NCBI GenBank assembly: GCA_017559185.1
Contig: JAFYSU010000006.1
Span: 1 to 48,581, forward strand
DNA length: 48,581 nt
Direction: 5' to 3'
Source of the DNA: Oscillospiraceae bacterium
GTDB lineage: Bacteria; Bacillota; Clostridia; Oscillospirales; Ruminococcaceae
Shown here: positions 44,659-48,581 of the stretch, in pieces
Layout: every line of letters starts with the position of its first letter
How positions within the stretch are numbered: the stretch's first letter is position 1
The notes under the pieces: generated by a model
What the model was told of the DNA's origin: nothing
The model's database searches: none
What the model saw: the letters and a program-made list of their open reading frames with translations, nothing else
Made by a program: the position numbers and the translations under genes

Positions 44659-45690
44659 ATGCAAATCGAAAAAAAAGTTATAACTAATCTGACCAAATGC
44701 TATTCTTTGGCAGAACTGGATTATTGCGGTCAAAAAGCCTATCTTGTAGCCTCCGAAAAGCAGTTTCCTTGTTTGGTAATCAGCCGCGATGGTCAGATTT
44801 TGGATAAAGTTTGGGATGAACCGGGCGGCGTCATGACCATGGAACCCTTGCCCAACGGCAGCTTCCTTGCAACACATCGCTTTTACTCCCCTAACGACGC
44901 CAAAGAAGCCACTATTGTACTTGCAGAGCAAGACAAAGAAGGCTGGAAAGTGCGTACCCTGTGCAAGCTGCCTTTCGTGCACCGTTTTGGCATACTAAAT
45001 CGCGATGGTCAAACCTACATTGTTGCTGCAACCTTAAAGTCTGACCATCAATTTAAAGACGATTGGACCTGCCCAGGTCGTATTTGGGTAGGCAAGCTGC
45101 CGGAAAATTTGAATACGGTTGACGAAGAACACCCATTGGAGCTTACTCCCTTAGTAAGCGGACTGCTTCGCAATCATGGTTTCTTTAAATACGAAGAAAA
45201 CGGCTGTGATGTATGCCTTATCGGTACTGAAAACGGTATATGGAAGGTAACACCACCTACTTCCGACGGGCAGTGGCAGGCAGAATGTATCTTCGACCAA
45301 CCTGCAAGCGATATGCTGTTGGCAGACTTTGACGGTGACGGACAAAAAGAGCTGCTTGTGCTCGCACCATTCCATGGTGAAAACCTTTCGGTTTACAAAA
45401 ACCATAACGGAAACTGGGAAAAAGTGTTCGATACCCCACAACCGTTGGAATTTCTTCATGCTCTTGCAACTGCAAAACTGGCAGGAAAAGAAGTAGCTGT
45501 CATTGGTCACCGTAAAGGTGCAAGAGAGCTTTGCCTTATATCATGCGATGAAAAAGGCTACAAACTTAATGTCTTGGACCACGATATCGGTCCTGCAAAT
45601 GTCCTTTGCCGTGAAGATGGTGAAAACCTATGGATTTTAAGTGCAAACCGTGAAACCGACGAAGTAGCAATGTACACCGTAAAGGCTTGA
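44659..45690 (+). CDS. Unknown cytoplasmic propeller-like protein of the ula-like operon
   Basis: A 343-residue protein without signal peptide or TM. It is rich in short beta strands spaced like propeller blades. ADFDGDGQKELLVLAPFHGENLSVY (about 219-242) is an FG-GAP/VCBS-type calcium-loop blade, normally seen in secreted proteins. Trp and Gly near blade turns recur. AGAGG precedes the ATG and the flanking genes are ulaE and ulaF, so it belongs to the pathway. It could be a sugar-lactone or sugar-phosphate enzyme or a sensor. No catalytic motif is recognisable. Confidence 0.7.
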   Translation: MQIEKKVITNLTKCYSLAELDYCGQKAYLVASEKQFPCLVISRDGQILDKVWDEPGGVMTMEPLPNGSFLATHRFYSPNDAKEATIVLAEQDKEGWKVRTLCKLPFVHRFGILNRDGQTYIVAATLKSDHQFKDDWTCPGRIWVGKLPENLNTVDEEHPLELTPLVSGLLRNHGFFKYEENGCDVCLIGTENGIWKVTPPTSDGQWQAECIFDQPASDMLLADFDGDGQKELLVLAPFHGENLSVYKNHNGNWEKVFDTPQPLEFLHALATAKLAGKEVAVIGHRKGARELCLISCDEKGYKLNVLDHDIGPANVLCREDGENLWILSANRETDEVAMYTVKA

Positions 45691-45702
45691 TGAGGTGAAA
45701 GT

Positions 45703-46395
45703 ATGCTTGAGGAACTGAAAAAAATTGTTTGTAAAGCCAATTTGGAGCTGCCCAAATATGGTCTTGTAACTTTTACTTGGGGCAATGTTTCTGGTGTTGA
45801 CCGCGAAGCAGGTCTTATGGTCATCAAACCAAGCGGTGTTGAATACGACACCATGACTCCCGACGATATGGTTGTAGTAAGCCTTGCCACAGGTGAAAAG
45901 GTTGAGGGCAAATGGAAACCATCCTCCGACACTGCTACCCATGTTGCACTGTATAATGCTTTCCCAAATATCGGGGGCGTTGTGCACACCCATTCCCGTT
46001 GGGCAACCTCTTGGGCACAAGCAGGCCGAGGTGTTCCTGCCTACGGTACTACCCATGCCGATTACTTCTATGGTGAAATCCCATGCACCCGCAAGATGAC
46101 CCCTGAGGAAATTGGCGGAGAATACGAAAAAGAAACAGGCAATGTAATCATCGAAACATTTGAAGGAAAGTGTGCTGATGATATTCCTGCTGTTCTTGTT
46201 CACTCCCACGGTCCATTTACTTGGGGCAAAGACCCACACAATGCAGTTCATAATGCAGTTGTTCTGGAAGAGCTTGCATTCATGGCTTTCCATACCGAAG
46301 CCATTAAACCGGGCAAAGAAACCATGCAGCAGGAATTGCTGAACAAGCACTACCTGCGCAAGCATGGCAAAAATGCCTATTACGGTCAAGGTTGA
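45703..46395 (+). CDS. ulaF: L-ribulose-5-phosphate 4-epimerase, UlaF/AraD type
   Basis: A 230-residue class-II-aldolase-fold enzyme. TWGNVSG and [10 protein letters not shown] bind the phosphate, HTHSRWA (His95, His97) and VHSHG (His167, His169) supply the zinc ligands, and Asp120 lies in THADYFYG. It converts L-ribulose 5-phosphate to D-xylulose 5-phosphate, which enters the pentose phosphate pathway. Length and motifs are typical. It is the last gene of the operon, followed by a terminator. Confidence 0.94.
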   Translation: MLEELKKIVCKANLELPKYGLVTFTWGNVSGVDREAGLMVIKPSGVEYDTMTPDDMVVVSLATGEKVEGKWKPSSDTATHVALYNAFPNIGGVVHTHSRWATSWAQAGRGVPAYGTTHADYFYGEIPCTRKMTPEEIGGEYEKETGNVIIETFEGKCADDIPAVLVHSHGPFTWGKDPHNAVHNAVVLEELAFMAFHTEAIKPGKETMQQELLNKHYLRKHGKNAYYGQG

Positions 46396-46417
46396 TTAGT
46401 TTTTATAGTTTAACTAC

Positions 46418-46452
46418 AAAGGGCAGGATGATTTTTGCATCCTGCCCTTTAA
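46418..46452 (+). terminator. Terminator of the ula-like operon
   Basis: A perfect 13-base stem (AAAGGGCAGGATG, 46418-46430, with 46438-46450). The T tract is short. Confidence 0.8.
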
Positions 46453-46524
46453 ATATTCTGTCCTCCCCATAAATAATAAAACAAACTGCCAGAAGCATTA
46501 AAATTTTAAAAAACATTAATGTTA

Positions 46525-46557
46525 AAAAAGGTGCATTTTAAAAGATGCACCTTTTTT
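46525..46557. terminator. Second terminator-like hairpin
   Basis: AAAAAGGTGCAT (46525-46536) pairs with ATGCACCTTTTTT (46545-46557) with strong A and T tracts. It insulates the next gene from the ula-like operon. Confidence 0.75.
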
Positions 46558-46622
46558 AATATGTACTTGATAGGGAAAATTCTGTATAATAGATATAAGA
46601 ACTTGTAACTGAGAGGGTATAT

Positions 46623-47585
46623 ATGAAGAAAAAAATCACATTACTATTCACTATAATATGTGTACTTTTTATATCAGGATGCAGTAATTATGATATAGTC
46701 GGCGAAGAAAACACCCAGTCTTACATTGAGTATTCATATACAGAGTATCCATTGGAACGAAATGGTATCAAACTGCATTTGAATCAACTTGCTGTAAAAG
46801 ATAGAAATCCACAAAAAAACATTCTGCTTATTCATGGCGTGACTTATTCCTCGCACGAATTTGATATAAATTACAAGGACTACAGCCTAGTTCGAAAATT
46901 GGCACAGGAAGGTTATGGTGTCTGGTGCCTGGATATTGCAGGTTTTGGACAGTCGGAAGATGTAGTTGATGGCTTTATGCCGAATTCGGATTATGCTGCA
47001 GAAGATATCAATGCTGCAGTAAAAAGAATTACAGAAATTACAGGACAGGAAAAGATAGATGTTCTTGGCTGGAGCTGGGGCACTGTAACTGTGAGCCGTT
47101 TTGCCGCAGCACATCCGGAACATGTCAACAAGCTGGTATTATATGCACCGATTCTTTGCGGTATTGGAGAATATGATGTTACAGAACCGTTCCATTACAA
47201 TACATGGGAGCATGCGGCTGATGATTTTCAGAGGACAGAAAACGGCGATATTGATTATGATATAATTGATCCTGTTGTTGCGGAAATGTGGTGTTCCAGT
47301 TGTTGGCATTATGATGAGGATACCAGTCCTAATGGAGGACGCAGGGATATATGCGTAAATAATTCGCAAATGCTTATTGATTTAACTAAAATAACTATGC
47401 CTACTCTTGTAATATATGGCACCCTGGATCCGTATTTGAATTACAGCCTTGCAGATGCTTGTCTGGATAAGTTGCCGGAGAAATCTGTTCTTGAAAGAAT
47501 AGAAGGTGGTTCGCACATGGTTTTTGTAGAAACTCCTTATTATCAGGATTTTCAGGAAAGGCTAATGAATTTTTTGAGAAAGTAA
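46623..47585 (+). CDS. Lipoprotein alpha/beta hydrolase
   Basis: A 320-residue exported hydrolase. The signal ends in the lipobox FISGC, so Cys20 should be lipid-modified and the enzyme held on the outer face of the membrane. The fold shows LLIHGVTYSS, the nucleophile elbow GWSWGT (Ser151), TLDPYL (acid) and GGSHMVF (His). It resembles proline-iminopeptidase/lactonase-type hydrolases; the substrate is unknown. GAGAGGG precedes the ATG, and TATAAT at about 46579 may be its -10 box. Codons such as AGA, AGG and ATA are more common than in the genes to the left, hinting at a different origin. Confidence 0.82.
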   Translation: MKKKITLLFTIICVLFISGCSNYDIVGEENTQSYIEYSYTEYPLERNGIKLHLNQLAVKDRNPQKNILLIHGVTYSSHEFDINYKDYSLVRKLAQEGYGVWCLDIAGFGQSEDVVDGFMPNSDYAAEDINAAVKRITEITGQEKIDVLGWSWGTVTVSRFAAAHPEHVNKLVLYAPILCGIGEYDVTEPFHYNTWEHAADDFQRTENGDIDYDIIDPVVAEMWCSSCWHYDEDTSPNGGRRDICVNNSQMLIDLTKITMPTLVIYGTLDPYLNYSLADACLDKLPEKSVLERIEGGSHMVFVETPYYQDFQERLMNFLRK

Positions 47586-47872
47586 AGGCGCTCGATAAGC
47601 ATGATAAACATACTTTTTTTGTGCCACGGCAAGGTACTAATCAGCCCCAATAAACCTTGATTTTATGCGATGAAACACACCTTGGTATAGCGTGTACTAC
47701 TTATTTACTACTCAAATTGAGCTCCAGTGTGATGAAAAAGATTTGCAACGCTCCAGCTTTACGGCTGGGGCGTTTTTCTATGGAAAAATGATGAGAGTGA
47801 CGATATAATGTTTGGTAGGAAAAATTCCTATTTCAAAATAAAAGATGAAACGAAAGGATGAGGAAAATTACT
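47586..47872. other. Intergenic stretch with terminator, perhaps mobile-element debris
   Basis: Short open stretches without starts (for example KHTFFVPRQGTNQPQ in one frame at about 47603-47650, and one ending MMRVTI near 47808) look like gene tails. Their source is unknown. A TATAAT at 47804-47809 could be the -10 box for the following gene. Confidence 0.4.
47748..47778 (+). terminator. Terminator
   Basis: ACGCTCCAGC (47748-47757) pairs with GCTGGGGCGT (47764-47773), one G-T pair, followed by T5. Confidence 0.82.
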
Positions 47873-48581
47873 ATGAGTAAAATAAAGGATAAAATAGAGA
47901 CAGGAAATACAATAATTGTTTGTGATGCCAATGTTTATCTACATATATATTCGTACTCTCCAGATTATTCGGAATATGCAATTTCTTGCATAAATGCTAT
48001 CAAAGATTATTTGATTATGCCATCTATGATAGCGATAGAGTATACAAAGCACCAGAATAGTTGCTTTAAACAAATGAGAAATCGGATAAAAGAGGCAAAA
48101 AATAGTTTTATTAAGCAGATATCGAAAGCAAAAAATGATAGTTTGACAGTAAGCATTAATTTGAAAAAGCTTGGATTTCAAGAAATAGATGAACTTGATG
48201 GTATTATTGAGCAGCAATATAGTGAAATGATAAAGTCGGTTGAAGATTTTTTTGCAGACAGAGAACATACAATGGAACTATTAGCAAAAGGATGGGGAAA
48301 AGTAGACCATGTGCATAATATATACACTTATATAGCCAATAAAGGGCGAGTATTGAAATCTTTTTCACAATTGGAACTATATGGATTGTGCGAGGACGGA
48401 AAAAAAAGATACTCCAAAAAGATGCCACCAGGATATAAGGATGACAAGAAAGATGGTTTGAGTAAATATGGAGATTTAATATGGTGGAAAGAAATTCTTC
48501 AATATGTAAAGAAAAATAAAGTTGATGTGATTTTAGTTACGGATGATATTAAGGAGGATTGGTGGGATACGAACCCAGATG
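47873..48581 (+). CDS. PIN-like (DUF4935/PIN_8 type) nuclease, 3' end outside the window
   Basis: 236 codons are visible and there is no stop before the edge. IIVCDANVYL (Asp18) is the first acidic strand of a PIN-like domain, LIMPSMIAIEYTKHQ carries the next acid (Glu). PPGYKDDKKD...YGDLIWWKEIL and VDVILVTDDIKEDWW match the later conserved blocks of the PIN_8/DUF4935 group. These are predicted metal-dependent RNases, frequent in defence islands. GAGG lies nine bases before the ATG. Codon use is AT-rich with many ATA and AGA, unlike the metabolic genes. The C-terminal part and partner genes are not visible. Confidence 0.78.
   Translation, partial: MSKIKDKIETGNTIIVCDANVYLHIYSYSPDYSEYAISCINAIKDYLIMPSMIAIEYTKHQNSCFKQMRNRIKEAKNSFIKQISKAKNDSLTVSINLKKLGFQEIDELDGIIEQQYSEMIKSVEDFFADREHTMELLAKGWGKVDHVHNIYTYIANKGRVLKSFSQLELYGLCEDGKKRYSKKMPPGYKDDKKDGLSKYGDLIWWKEILQYVKKNKVDVILVTDDIKEDWWDTNPD

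Overview
The window looks like chromosomal DNA of a strictly anaerobic, low-GC Gram-positive bacterium, most likely class Clostridia (an Oscillospirales-type gut organism is my best guess). The evidence is AGGAGG-type ribosome sites with frequent TTG/GTG starts, pyruvate:ferredoxin oxidoreductase next to NfnAB, a sortase-type surface anchor, DUF1836, DegV and YjfB families, and many U-tract hairpin terminators. No rRNA, tRNA, CRISPR array or complete insertion sequence was seen.

Layout. 1-170: two strong tandem promoters firing leftwards out of the window, of the kind seen in front of rRNA operons. 405-4285: homoserine O-acetyltransferase (metA family), a reduced and divergent [NiFe]-hydrogenase-like pair, a short cis-prenyltransferase and a 53-residue protein. 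4337-6978: two paralogous, very acidic secreted proteins, one with a wall-sorting signal and one without. 7079-9015: AT-rich spacer with dispersed repeats around an orphan response regulator. 9016-11895: DUF1836 regulator, tandem degV paralogues (the second frameshifted in an A8 run) and a small conserved protein. 12119-17145: motility/chemotaxis genes (YjfB-like protein, two chemoreceptors, CheW). 17377-24138: a two-component system followed upstream by an RND pump with its membrane fusion protein. 24670-31779: nfnA, nfnB, a nine-cluster polyferredoxin and nifJ, a redox hub joining pyruvate oxidation to NAD(P)H/ferredoxin exchange. 31844-33431: LRAT-fold protein and asparaginase.

33907-39280: a three-gene cassette (unknown small protein, phospholipase-D-fold protein, SNF2-type helicase) with its own promoter, lying between two near-identical terminator-containing direct repeats. 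It looks like a defence island and contains three fresh in-frame tandem duplications. I cannot match it to a named defence system.

39309-46395: a sugar-acid/pentulose catabolic locus. A DeoR-type regulator and an FGGY kinase are divergent from ulaG, an esterase, ulaE, an unknown propeller-like protein and ulaF. It has no PTS transporter and no UlaD decarboxylase, so the substrate is open. Repeated AACATAA half-sites lie on the kinase promoter and upstream of the regulator. 46623-48581: a lipoprotein hydrolase and a PIN-like nuclease gene that runs off the window, with a different codon style that suggests acquired DNA.
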